Shown here in pieces: positions 9,391 to 17,745 of a stretch of DNA of 64,000 nt (position 1 is its first letter; each line of letters begins with the position of its first letter). The translations under genes and the position numbers were made by a program. The notes beneath the pieces were generated by a model. The model did not search any database and had not been told where the DNA came from. It saw nothing but the letters and a program-made list of their open reading frames with translations. This stretch comes from Adhaeribacter swui (lineage in GTDB: Bacteria; Bacteroidota; Bacteroidia; Cytophagales; Hymenobacteraceae). Where the stretch lies: NCBI RefSeq assembly GCF_014217805.1, contig NZ_CP055156.1, positions 4,470,585 to 4,534,584 of the forward strand, given 5' to 3'.

Positions 9391-10350
9391 ATGGAAATTC
9401 TTCTCAGTAATTTACCCAACCCATTTGCCTATTTTATGCCCGTTTTTGCTTTGCTTATTGTGGGCGAAGCCTACATCAGTTATCGCGAAGATCGGGAATT
9501 GTACAATTTTAAAGATTCCGTAGCCAGTACCTGGGTGGGCATTGGGGCCGCCGTATTTAACACCCTTACCAAAGCCTACCAAATTGGTTTTTTCTTTTTG
9601 TTTTACGAATTGTTCGAGCCGGTGCGCCTAAAGTACCTAGGCTACGATAACTTAGGCTGGGCCTGGTGGGTGTGGGTGCTTTGCGTAATCGGCGACGATT
9701 TTAATTTTTACTGGCATCACCGCTTTTGCCATACCATCCGGTTGTTTTGGGCAGCCCACGTGGTGCACCATTCTTCCGAAAAATTTAACTTAGGCACCGC
9801 TTTTCGTAACGGCTGGACCATCTTTTTGTATAAGCCCATTTACTGGATCTGGATGCCCCTGCTGGGTTTTCACCCCATCATGATTGCTTTGTGCATGTCG
9901 TTTAATTCGATTTATCAGTTTTTTTTACATACTACCTTAGTGCCACGTTTGGGTTGGCTGGGCCAAATTTTTAATAATCCCTGGGTGCACCAGGTGCACC
10001 ACGCCCGCAACATCGAGTACCTAGACCGCAACCACGGCGGCATTTTACTGATCTGGGACCGAATATTCGGTACTTATTTAGACAAAGATAAAAACCTGGA
10101 AACGCAATTTGGGGTATTGCACCCGCCTACCGGACACAACCCAATCACGCTAAATTTTCATGAGTTTAATGATATCTGGAAAGATGTTAAGCAGGCGAAA
10201 ACCTGGCGGGAACGCGTGATGTACGTGTTCGGCCCCCCGGGTTGGAGCCCCGATGGTAGCCGCAAAACTGCGAAGCAATTACAACAAGAATGGCGCGCTA
10301 ATCAGGAAATTCCCGTGCCGGCTGATGCTGAAATACATCAATCCGTTTAA
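9391..10350 (+). CDS. Sterol desaturase / fatty acid hydroxylase family protein
   Basis: A membrane di-iron oxygenase-like protein of 319 residues. The three histidine clusters of the family are present: WHHRFCH near residue 110, AHVVHHSSE near 124, and HQVHHARNIEYLDRNHGG near 205. Hydrophobic segments lie between and before them (ANPFAYFMPVFALLIVGEAY; WAWWVWVLCVIGD; WIWMPLLGFHPIMIALCMSF). The family hydroxylates or desaturates lipids in the membrane, and the substrate here is unknown. The gene stands alone between intergenic regions. A second, divergent family member lies at 20829-21701. Confidence 0.92.
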   Translation: MEILLSNLPNPFAYFMPVFALLIVGEAYISYREDRELYNFKDSVASTWVGIGAAVFNTLTKAYQIGFFFLFYELFEPVRLKYLGYDNLGWAWWVWVLCVIGDDFNFYWHHRFCHTIRLFWAAHVVHHSSEKFNLGTAFRNGWTIFLYKPIYWIWMPLLGFHPIMIALCMSFNSIYQFFLHTTLVPRLGWLGQIFNNPWVHQVHHARNIEYLDRNHGGILLIWDRIFGTYLDKDKNLETQFGVLHPPTGHNPITLNFHEFNDIWKDVKQAKTWRERVMYVFGPPGWSPDGSRKTAKQLQQEWRANQEIPVPADAEIHQSV

Positions 10351-10857
10351 TGAATACCCGGTTTTATGAATACCCGCCAGCTTAAGCTGGCGGCAATGCA
10401 AGGCAGTCAGGTAAGTAAACTATATTACAGTATGCGTATTGGATGAAGTTGCCGGGCAATTTTCTGAATGATTTCTGCACGGAGTTTTCGGATTTTCACC
10501 GGCAAGCTTTTGGCGGGTGAGCTTCTCCGTGGAAGTGTGAGGTAGCTTATAGCATTTAGATTTTAAAATTTTTAAAATTCTACCGTAATCTTGACGGGCT
10601 CTACTATCTCCTCGTTTTACAACAGCTAATTAAACCCTCCTTTCATTTTACAATTTTCCTTCCTTAAAACGGCTCCGGATTAAGCCGCAAACGCGCAGTT
10701 GTTTTGGTAATAAAGAATTCTTCTCGGAGTGCCAACTAAACCGGGAAAAAGGAGTATGCATTTTTAAATTAAGCCAGAACCTACTTGAAGAAGGCGTTTG
10801 GGTTGGTACTCCTGCTCATTCAGGTATTCCCGTGTACTCCGGCGTTAAAAGATAATC
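10351..10857. other. Intergenic region with a short palindromic repeat
   Basis: About 507 bases upstream of the MarR gene. They contain the palindromic repeat at 10374-10403 (separate entry) and an AT-rich near-palindrome at about 10561-10579. No ORF with family resemblance and no RNA gene were recognised. Confidence 0.6.
10374..10403. repeat. Dispersed palindromic repeat, copy 1
   Basis: A perfect 20-base palindrome, CCGCCAGCTTAAGCTGGCGG at 10374-10393, followed by CAATGCAAGG. Related copies with the same trailing sequence occur at 20641-20671 and 23485-23512, all in intergenic DNA, which makes this a REP-like family. Confidence 0.75.
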
Positions 10858-11298
10858 ATGAATAATAATTACGCCTTGATTATTGCGCAAACTGCTTTTC
10901 ACAGCGGCAAGGCCATTGAACATGAATTTGATAGCAGCGGGATCGACCTAAACTTCCGGGAGTACGTTTTTTTAAATTTTTTATTTACCGGCCAGGAATT
11001 AATTCAGCAGGATTTGGCTGAAATTTTAAAAAAAGACAAATCAGCGGTGCTGCGCTCCATTGATGTACTGGTAAAAAAGAACCTGGTAACGCGGATACCG
11101 CACAGCCAGGACCGCCGGAAAAAGAAATTGCAGCTTACCCACACCGGCACCAACCTGTTTAAAAAAGCACAAACCATCGCCGAAAAAGTTTTTGCGCAAC
11201 TACAGCAAGGTTTAACCCCCGAAGAGATAGCCACTTTTACGAAAGTAGCTTTGCACATGCAACGTAGCCCAAAATCCGAAAATTTTTTAACAAAATAG
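10858..11298 (+). CDS. MarR-family transcriptional regulator
   Basis: A 146-residue winged-helix regulator. The recognition region ELIQQDLAEILKKDKSAVLRSIDVL and the wing LVTRIPHSQDRRKKKLQLTHTG with the conserved Asp-Arg-Arg are typical of MarR proteins. These usually repress adjacent efflux or stress genes and respond to small ligands. It lies directly upstream of, and on the same strand as, a TolC/membrane-fusion/RND operon, so it probably regulates those pumps. A small inverted repeat starting at its stop codon is one possible operator. It looks complete. Confidence 0.92.
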   Translation: MNNNYALIIAQTAFHSGKAIEHEFDSSGIDLNFREYVFLNFLFTGQELIQQDLAEILKKDKSAVLRSIDVLVKKNLVTRIPHSQDRRKKKLQLTHTGTNLFKKAQTIAEKVFAQLQQGLTPEEIATFTKVALHMQRSPKSENFLTK

Positions 11299-11312
11299 TT
11301 GACTGTTTCAAC
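11298..11312 (+). promoter_or_regulatory. Possible MarR operator ahead of the efflux operon
   Basis: GTTGA at 11298-11302 and TCAAC at 11308-11312 form an inverted repeat with a five-base spacer, at the end of the marR-like gene and before the efflux operon. Arms of five bases occur often by chance, so location is the main support. Confidence 0.25.
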
Positions 11313-11513
11313 CAATTTTAGATTGGGCAGTATAAGCAAAAGAAAATTAAAGCCAGGTATTGAAAGCTAATTAGTTAAGTATAAAAATGCAGGTATAAAA
11401 TCTACTCCGTTTTTTAACCTTAATTTTAAACCGCCTAACCCTAAATCCAGCAGAGTCAACCTATGGCTTGCTTTTCGGCTCTTATCAAAACAGTTAAATT
11501 TAAAAATTACCCT

Positions 11514-12941
11514 ATGTTCTACCCGTACTTTCTTTTTAATCGTAGATGTTTCCCGGTTTTATTTTTGTGCTTGGGGAGTTGGTCCGCGTTAGCGCAGTCT
11601 ACGGGTACACCCACTACTTTTTCTATCCGGGATTGCATTTTATACGCGCAGCAAAATAATAGTAATTTAAAAGTTTCGCGCCTGGATGAACGCATTGCCC
11701 AACAGCAAACCAACCAGGTAAAAGGACGCGGCTTACCGCAAATTAACGCGAATGGCAGTTTCGAAAACCGGTTAAAAGTACCCTTATTGGTTATTCCGGG
11801 CGGTTTCGGGGGCGGAGTTTCACCTGATTCTTCGGGTAGCAATACCGGCGATAACGCTAATGGCAAAGGCATCCCTTTGGGTTACAAATACAACTCAGCT
11901 TTAAACGCCGAAATTACCCAGATGATTTATGATCCTTCGTTTTGGGTAGGCTTAAAAGCTGCCCGGTATTCGAGCCAGTTGTACCAGCAAACTACCCAGC
12001 AGGTAACCGAAGAAACCGCTTATAACATTGCCAACGCATACTACCAGGTAATTGTGGCTCAGAAACAATGGCAATTACTGCAATCTAACCTAAAAAGTAC
12101 CCAGCAAATATTGGCTACCACGGAGCTGCAGTTCCAGAACGGTGTTGCCCGAAAGGTAGATGTAAGCCGCCTCCGGGTAAATGCTAGCAACCTGCAATCG
12201 CAAATTCGGCAAGCCGAGCTAAATATGCAACAAGCCCTAAACGCTTTAAAATTCCAGATGGGTATGTCGCTGAAAGAGCAGGTGGTACTTACCGATACTA
12301 CCTTAACTTTTAACCAAACCGAAGTAGTTGGTACCGATGCGCCGGATAATTATTTTGAAAACCGGATTGAGTACAAAATTTTAAAAACCAACTTGGAACT
12401 ACAGAACCTGGATCGACGCAACATTTCGTCGGGTTATTTCCCGTCGTTGCGGGCTTTCGCCAATTATGGCTACCAGGGCCAGGGCGCCGATTTTGGTTTT
12501 TTTAGAACCCCCAATAACGGCTGGGTCGATTATACGACGTCGTCGGTGGGCTTACGCTTAAGCATTCCATTATTTGATGGTTTACAGCGCTCCGCGCAGG
12601 TGCGGCAGAGCCGGTTACGATTTCAGCAACTAGAAGAAAACATGCAGCTTACCAAGCAAAGCATTAACCTGGAAGTATCAAACGCTTTAACTCAATACCA
12701 AAATACCTTACAGCGCATCCAGGCCGAACAAGATAATGTGGCTTTAGCCCGCGAAGTGTATGATGTAACGCAACTGGAGTTCCGGGAAGGAGTAGGCTCC
12801 TCCACCGATTTAGTGGAGGCCGAAACTTCGTTGCGTCAGACCCAAAATACCTTTATTACTACTTTACTCGATTGGTATACCGCCCGCCTGGACTTGGAAA
12901 GAGCCAAAGGCACCTTAATGGACTACCTCCAATCAAATTAA
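11514..12941 (+). CDS. TolC-family outer membrane efflux protein
   Basis: Outer membrane channel of a tripartite efflux pump, 475 residues from the chosen start. The ATG at 11514 gives a clean signal peptide (hydrophobic core FPVLFLCLGSWSALAQ). An in-frame ATG at 11463 would add 17 residues that do not improve it. Two OEP repeats of coiled-coil helices are visible (AYNIANAYYQVIVAQKQWQL; QFQNGVARKVDVSRLRVNAS; LEVSNALTQYQNTLQRIQAE; LEFREGVGSSTDLVEAETSL), as is the usual motif of TolC proteins. It is the first gene of the pump operon, 27 bases before the membrane fusion protein gene, with MarR upstream as likely regulator. Confidence 0.93.
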   Translation: MFYPYFLFNRRCFPVLFLCLGSWSALAQSTGTPTTFSIRDCILYAQQNNSNLKVSRLDERIAQQQTNQVKGRGLPQINANGSFENRLKVPLLVIPGGFGGGVSPDSSGSNTGDNANGKGIPLGYKYNSALNAEITQMIYDPSFWVGLKAARYSSQLYQQTTQQVTEETAYNIANAYYQVIVAQKQWQLLQSNLKSTQQILATTELQFQNGVARKVDVSRLRVNASNLQSQIRQAELNMQQALNALKFQMGMSLKEQVVLTDTTLTFNQTEVVGTDAPDNYFENRIEYKILKTNLELQNLDRRNISSGYFPSLRAFANYGYQGQGADFGFFRTPNNGWVDYTTSSVGLRLSIPLFDGLQRSAQVRQSRLRFQQLEENMQLTKQSINLEVSNALTQYQNTLQRIQAEQDNVALAREVYDVTQLEFREGVGSSTDLVEAETSLRQTQNTFITTLLDWYTARLDLERAKGTLMDYLQSN

Positions 12942-12968
12942 AAAATTAAAAATTTTAAAAATAGACTC

Positions 12969-14024
12969 ATGAAAAGAGCCATCACCATTGTAATAGTATT
13001 GGTAATAGCTGGATTAATCGTTGTTCGATTATTAAATAATAAAAAAGAAATTTCGTCCAAGAACCAGGTAGTGGATAATAGCAACGTTCGGGTTACCGTG
13101 AACGTGGCCCAAGTACAAAGCCGGGTTTCCGAAAGAACTTTGCGCTTGGTAGGTACCGTGGAAGCCAACGAAGTAGTAGACGTTAAAGCCGAAACGCCGG
13201 GTAAGTTAACCAGCCTGACTGTGGATTTAGGAGACCGGGTACGCCGCGGCCAAATTATTGCCCGCGTCGATGATCGCACCCGCGCTTTGTCGGTAACCAA
13301 CGCCTCGCAAGCCTTGAACGATGCCCGCGTAAACCTGGAGCGCTACCGCCGCTTACTCGAAGGGGGCGCTGCCACGCAGGCCCAGTTTGAGCAATACCAA
13401 ACCGCCTACAACAACGCCGAAATTCAACTGGCGCAAGCCCGCACCGAAGCCTCCAACACGGCCGTGCCGGCTCCCATTAGTGGGCAGGTTACCCAAAAAG
13501 CCGTGGAGCAAGGCGCATTCGTAAATATTGGTACTTCCTTGGTAACTATTGTAGATGTATCGAGTTTAAAAGTGCTGCTTAGCGTTTCCGAAAACGATGT
13601 GTACGCTTTAAAGCTGGGCGATCCGGTACAAATTACCGCTACCGTTTACCCGGGTGTTACCTATGCCGGTAAAATTTCTTACATCAGTCCGCGCGGCGAC
13701 GAAGCCCACAACTACCCAGTAGAAGTAACCCTGCAAAACCAGGACAAAAATTCCCTGAAGGCTGGTACTTACGTTGATGTTGCCTTTAACCGCAAAAACC
13801 AGGTGGCTACCTTGCAAATACCGCGGTCAGCTTTAGTGGGCAGCGTGCGCGAAGCGCAGGTTTACGTGGTACAGGATAATAAAGCCCAGCTCCGCAATAT
13901 TACTGTGGGTTCTGATAACGGCGCTTACCTGGAAGTATTGAAAGGTTTACAAGAAGGTGAAACGGTGGTAACTACCGGCCAAATCAACTTAACCAATAAT
14001 GCCTTGGTAGCGGTAGTGCAATAA
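12969..14024 (+). CDS. RND efflux periplasmic adaptor (membrane fusion protein, HlyD family)
   Basis: Adaptor linking the inner membrane pump to the TolC-like channel, 351 residues. One N-terminal membrane anchor (ITIVIVLVIAGLIVVRLL) is followed by the barrel-sandwich/lipoyl half-motifs VVDVKAETPGKLTSLTVDLG with GDRVRRGQIIARV, and VPAPISGQVTQKAVEQGAFV with GTSLVTIVD. A short hairpin (ALNDARVNLERYRRLLEGG; EIQLAQARTEA) lies between them. The C-terminal part has the beta-barrel and membrane-proximal domains. It lies between the outer membrane and RND genes with short gaps (27 and 42 bases), in a single operon. Confidence 0.94.
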   Translation: MKRAITIVIVLVIAGLIVVRLLNNKKEISSKNQVVDNSNVRVTVNVAQVQSRVSERTLRLVGTVEANEVVDVKAETPGKLTSLTVDLGDRVRRGQIIARVDDRTRALSVTNASQALNDARVNLERYRRLLEGGAATQAQFEQYQTAYNNAEIQLAQARTEASNTAVPAPISGQVTQKAVEQGAFVNIGTSLVTIVDVSSLKVLLSVSENDVYALKLGDPVQITATVYPGVTYAGKISYISPRGDEAHNYPVEVTLQNQDKNSLKAGTYVDVAFNRKNQVATLQIPRSALVGSVREAQVYVVQDNKAQLRNITVGSDNGAYLEVLKGLQEGETVVTTGQINLTNNALVAVVQ

Positions 14025-14066
14025 TGCGCTTACCCAAAATTGCTTTTTTTAAAAAATCAGGAAATT

Positions 14067-17000
14067 ATGTCTATTACCGAAATATCCATCAAAAGGCCTG
14101 CTCTGGTAATTGTTATTTTTACCGTGTTAGGCATATTGGGTTCTATTTGCTACACCCAACTCAACTATAACTTATTGCCGGAGTTTGAAGCGCCGGTCGT
14201 TTCGGTAGTTACGTTGTACCCGGGAGCCGCCGCCGGCGAGGTAGAAACTTCCGTTACCAAACGCATCGAAGATGCTTTATCGTCTTTAGAAAACCTGGAC
14301 CGGCTGCAGTCTACTTCATCCGAAGGGGTTTCGATGGTAATTGTACAATTGCTGCAATCCGCCAACGTGGACCAATCGGTGCAGGATGCCCAGCGCAAGG
14401 TAAACGCCATTCTGGCCCAATTGCCCGACGAAGTAGAATCGCCCACGCTCAACAAATTCTCTACTTCTGATTTGCCGATTATTCAGTTGGGTATTTCGGG
14501 CAACGTGCCGCCCACCGAATTTTTTAAATTAGTAGAAGACCGGATTCAACCGCAACTCGCCAAAGTACAAGGGGTAGGCCAGATTACGCTGGTAGGCGGC
14601 GAAGAGCGCGAAATTAAAGTAAACGTTAACCCGGAAAAACTACGGGGCTACGGTTTATCCTTAAACCAGGTAACCCAAGCCATTATTACCGCCAACCAGG
14701 ATTATCCTACCGGTAAAATCGAAACCACCGAGGAGCAGTACAATATCCGGATGGCCGCTAAGTTTACTTCCCTGGACCAAATCCGGAATTTAATTGTTTT
14801 TACAAATCCCAATGGCAGCCAGGTGCGGGTAGGCGACATTGCCGAAGTGCAAAATGGCATTGCCGATTACACTACTTTAAACCGCATTAACGGCCGCGCC
14901 AGCATCGGGATGATTATTCAGAAACAAGCCGATGCCAACGCCGTGGATATCAGCGAACGGGTACGGGCCGAAATCGGTAACATCGAGAACATGTACAAAG
15001 CCCAGGGAGTTAAATTTAACATTGCCAACGACTCTTCCATCTATACCTTGGCTTCGGCCAACGCCGTAGTGTACGATTTAGCTTTGGCGGTAATTATTGT
15101 GGCAGCGGTTATGCTGATTTTCCTGCATAGTTTGCGGAGTTCCCTGATTGTAATGGTAGCTATTCCAGCCTCCATGATTTCTACTTTTATACTCATGTAC
15201 CTGTTCGATTTTTCGCTAAACCTGATGTCGCTGATGGCGCTGTCGCTGGTAGTGGGTATTCTGGTGGACGACTCGATTGTGGTACTCGAAAATATTTACC
15301 GGCACATGGAAATGGGCAAAGATAAACGCACCGCCGCCTTGGAAGGCCGGGAAGAAATTGGGTTTACTGCCATGGCCATTACCCTCGTGGACGTAGTGGT
15401 ATTCTTGCCGATGTCGCTAGTCCAAGGTTTAATTGGTAATATTTTGCGGGAATTTGCCTTGGTGGTGGTATTTTCTACGCTCATGAGTTTATTTGTTTCG
15501 TTTACCATTACGCCCATGCTGGCATCCCGCTTTGGTAAACTCGACCATTTTACCCGCGCTACATTGTGGGGACGCATTTCCTTAGGGTTCGAAGCCGGGT
15601 TTACGCGGTTACAGAATACCTATGCCAATATTTTAAGATGGGCCTTAAACCGTCGGAAAACGGTATACTTAATTACTTTTTTACTTTTTGCCGGCTCTAT
15701 TGCTTTAGTGCCCGCGGGGTTTATTGGCAGTGAGTTTGCCGCCCAAGGTGACCAGGGCGAAATTATTGTGCAACTGGAAATGGAACCTTCGGTAAGCCTC
15801 TACCAAAATAACCAAACCACCCGGCAAGTAGAGCAATTGATCATGAAGCACCCGGAAGTGCAGCGGGTAATCAGTAGGGTGGGGTACTCCAGTGCCACCT
15901 TTGGGGTAGCCGGTACCAGCAACCGCTCCGAAATGACGGTAATTCTGGTGGATAAGAAGCAACGCAGCATGAGCTCTTCAGAATTTGGCGGTATCATTAA
16001 AGAAGAGTTACGGCAAATACCTGGCGTAAAAGCTACCGCCGCCCCAACAGGTATAACGGGTAACGCCAACCAGGCTCCTGTGCAGGTAGTGTTAAAAGGT
16101 ACCGACATCGATCGGGTGCGCGAAGCGGCGAACATGGTATTAAAGGTAGTGCAAAATGTACCAGGCGCTACGGACGTAGACTTATCCGTGGAAGACCCAA
16201 GTCCGGAATTACAGGTGAAATTGGACCGGGACCGTATGGCGGCCTTGGGCCTGAACGTAGGCGATGTAGGCTCAACGCTGCAAACGGCCTTTAACGGTAA
16301 CGACGTTTCTAAGTACCGCGAAGAGGGTTACGAATATGATATTGTAATCTCCTTGGATAAATTTAATCGTTCCAGCCAGGAAGACGTGCGTAACATTTCT
16401 TTCGTGAACAATCAAAATCAAAAAGTTGAACTAAAGCAATTTGCCCAGGTAAGTCAGGAACTAGGAGCCAGCAAACTCGAACGCCGCGACCGGCAAACTT
16501 CTATTACGGTTAATGCCCAGGTTATTGGTCGGCCGGTAGGAACTGTGGGTGCCGATATCCAGGAGGCTATGGCCAGTAAAAAACTGCCCGATGGGGTGAC
16601 GCTGTCCTATGGCGGTTCGCTGGAGCAGCAATCCGACGCTTTTGGTAGTTTAGGTCTGGCCTTAATTATTGCGATTGTTTTTGTTTACCTGATTATGGTG
16701 GCCTTGTACGATTCCTTTGTTTATCCGTTTATTGTGTTGTTCTCGTTGCCGGTGGCGCTAATCGGGGCTTTGCTGGCCTTGGCTTTATCCCTGGAAAACT
16801 TAAGTATTTTCTCCATTATTGGTTTGATTATGCTCATGGGTTTGGTAGCGAAAAACGCAATTTTACTCGTGGACTTTACCAATCACTTAAAAGCTCAAGG
16901 TATGGAGGTACGCGAAGCTTTAATAGAAGCCGGCCGGGAGCGGTTACGCCCAATTTTAATGACCACCTTGGCCATGGTGTTCGGGATGCTGCCCATTGCG

Positions 17001-17201
17001 TTGGCCAAAGGGGCCGGCGCTGAAACTAAAAATGGCCTGGCCTGGGTAATTATTGGTGGGTTAACAAGTTCTTTATTATTAACCTTGGTGTTGGTGCCAT
17101 CCATTTACTTTACCGTTGATAAAGCTATAGCTAAGCTAAGAAAACGGTTCGGCAAAAAAGAAGAAGGATTGGGAGCGCCATCGCTGGGTATGCAAAGTTA
17201 G
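14067..17201 (+). CDS. RND-family efflux transporter permease (HAE1 type)
   Basis: Proton-driven inner membrane pump, 1044 residues. The start ATG at 14067 (MSITEISIKRPALV) is preceded by AGGA and is preferred over a TTG at 14040. It shows the duplicated RND layout: TM1, a large periplasmic loop with porter subdomains (GAAAGEVETSVTKRIEDAL), TM2-6 with the proton-relay acidic pair in VGILVDDSIVVLENIYRHM, then a second half with TM7-12 (IGLIMLMGLVAKNAILLVDF). Sequence features fit hydrophobe/amphiphile exporters rather than metal exporters. It is the last gene of the operon and is followed by a strong terminator at 17309. Confidence 0.96.
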   Translation: MSITEISIKRPALVIVIFTVLGILGSICYTQLNYNLLPEFEAPVVSVVTLYPGAAAGEVETSVTKRIEDALSSLENLDRLQSTSSEGVSMVIVQLLQSANVDQSVQDAQRKVNAILAQLPDEVESPTLNKFSTSDLPIIQLGISGNVPPTEFFKLVEDRIQPQLAKVQGVGQITLVGGEEREIKVNVNPEKLRGYGLSLNQVTQAIITANQDYPTGKIETTEEQYNIRMAAKFTSLDQIRNLIVFTNPNGSQVRVGDIAEVQNGIADYTTLNRINGRASIGMIIQKQADANAVDISERVRAEIGNIENMYKAQGVKFNIANDSSIYTLASANAVVYDLALAVIIVAAVMLIFLHSLRSSLIVMVAIPASMISTFILMYLFDFSLNLMSLMALSLVVGILVDDSIVVLENIYRHMEMGKDKRTAALEGREEIGFTAMAITLVDVVVFLPMSLVQGLIGNILREFALVVVFSTLMSLFVSFTITPMLASRFGKLDHFTRATLWGRISLGFEAGFTRLQNTYANILRWALNRRKTVYLITFLLFAGSIALVPAGFIGSEFAAQGDQGEIIVQLEMEPSVSLYQNNQTTRQVEQLIMKHPEVQRVISRVGYSSATFGVAGTSNRSEMTVILVDKKQRSMSSSEFGGIIKEELRQIPGVKATAAPTGITGNANQAPVQVVLKGTDIDRVREAANMVLKVVQNVPGATDVDLSVEDPSPELQVKLDRDRMAALGLNVGDVGSTLQTAFNGNDVSKYREEGYEYDIVISLDKFNRSSQEDVRNISFVNNQNQKVELKQFAQVSQELGASKLERRDRQTSITVNAQVIGRPVGTVGADIQEAMASKKLPDGVTLSYGGSLEQQSDAFGSLGLALIIAIVFVYLIMVALYDSFVYPFIVLFSLPVALIGALLALALSLENLSIFSIIGLIMLMGLVAKNAILLVDFTNHLKAQGMEVREALIEAGRERLRPILMTTLAMVFGMLPIALAKGAGAETKNGLAWVIIGGLTSSLLLTLVLVPSIYFTVDKAIAKLRKRFGKKEEGLGAPSLGMQS

Positions 17202-17745
17202 AGCTGTACTTTAAAGTTAATACGCTTTTAAATAAGCTTAGTGTATCTATATAGCACGCTCAGATTTTAAATTTTTAAAAATTTTTATTTTTCAGTTTAA
17301 TACCAGGCAAACCCGGTAGGTTTCCCAAACCTACCGGGTTTATTTATAGTATTTTATTTTGGGTTCTTTTTAGGCGTCAGGTAAAACAATACTACCGCTC
17401 TTTAACTGTTTTACGGAGTTAAAATAAACCTTTAATTTTTTTTGCTTGTTAATTTTATTACATTAAGTTCTTAAAAACAGTGAGTTAGTGGCTGCTTCTA
17501 TGTTAAAACTTAATTTTCTGCCAAAAGTGAAATTAGTTTTAACCAAGTACGTTTTTTTTCGTCTTAACAACTGGATGGAAGCTCTACCGTCCGTCTAGTT
17601 TAGCTATTCTTTTCTTAATTTTAATGATTACCTGTTGCACGTTTTCATTGCCCTTGCCCAGCTTAGGTCATAGTTTGCTATTGCTTTGATTCGGGTTAGG
17701 GAGAATTTTTGATTTTCGTTTCAACCACTCTTAAACCCTTTCATT
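17202..17745. other. Intergenic region with terminator, otherwise empty
   Basis: About 544 bases between the RND gene and the secreted peptidase. They hold an AT-rich near-palindrome (17264-17291) and the terminator at 17309-17341. The remaining 400 bases are T-rich and probably include the peptidase promoter, which I cannot place. Confidence 0.6.
17309..17341 (+). terminator. Terminator of the RND efflux operon
   Basis: A perfect 15-base stem, AAACCCGGTAGGTTT at 17309-17323 and its complement at 17327-17341, with a three-base loop (CCC). It is followed by TATTTAT. It lies 107 bases after the stop of the permease gene. Confidence 0.85.

Noticed and set aside
14040-14066. TTG start of the RND permease
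   Set aside because: The ATG at 14067 has AGGA upstream and gives the usual family start (MSITEISIKRP).
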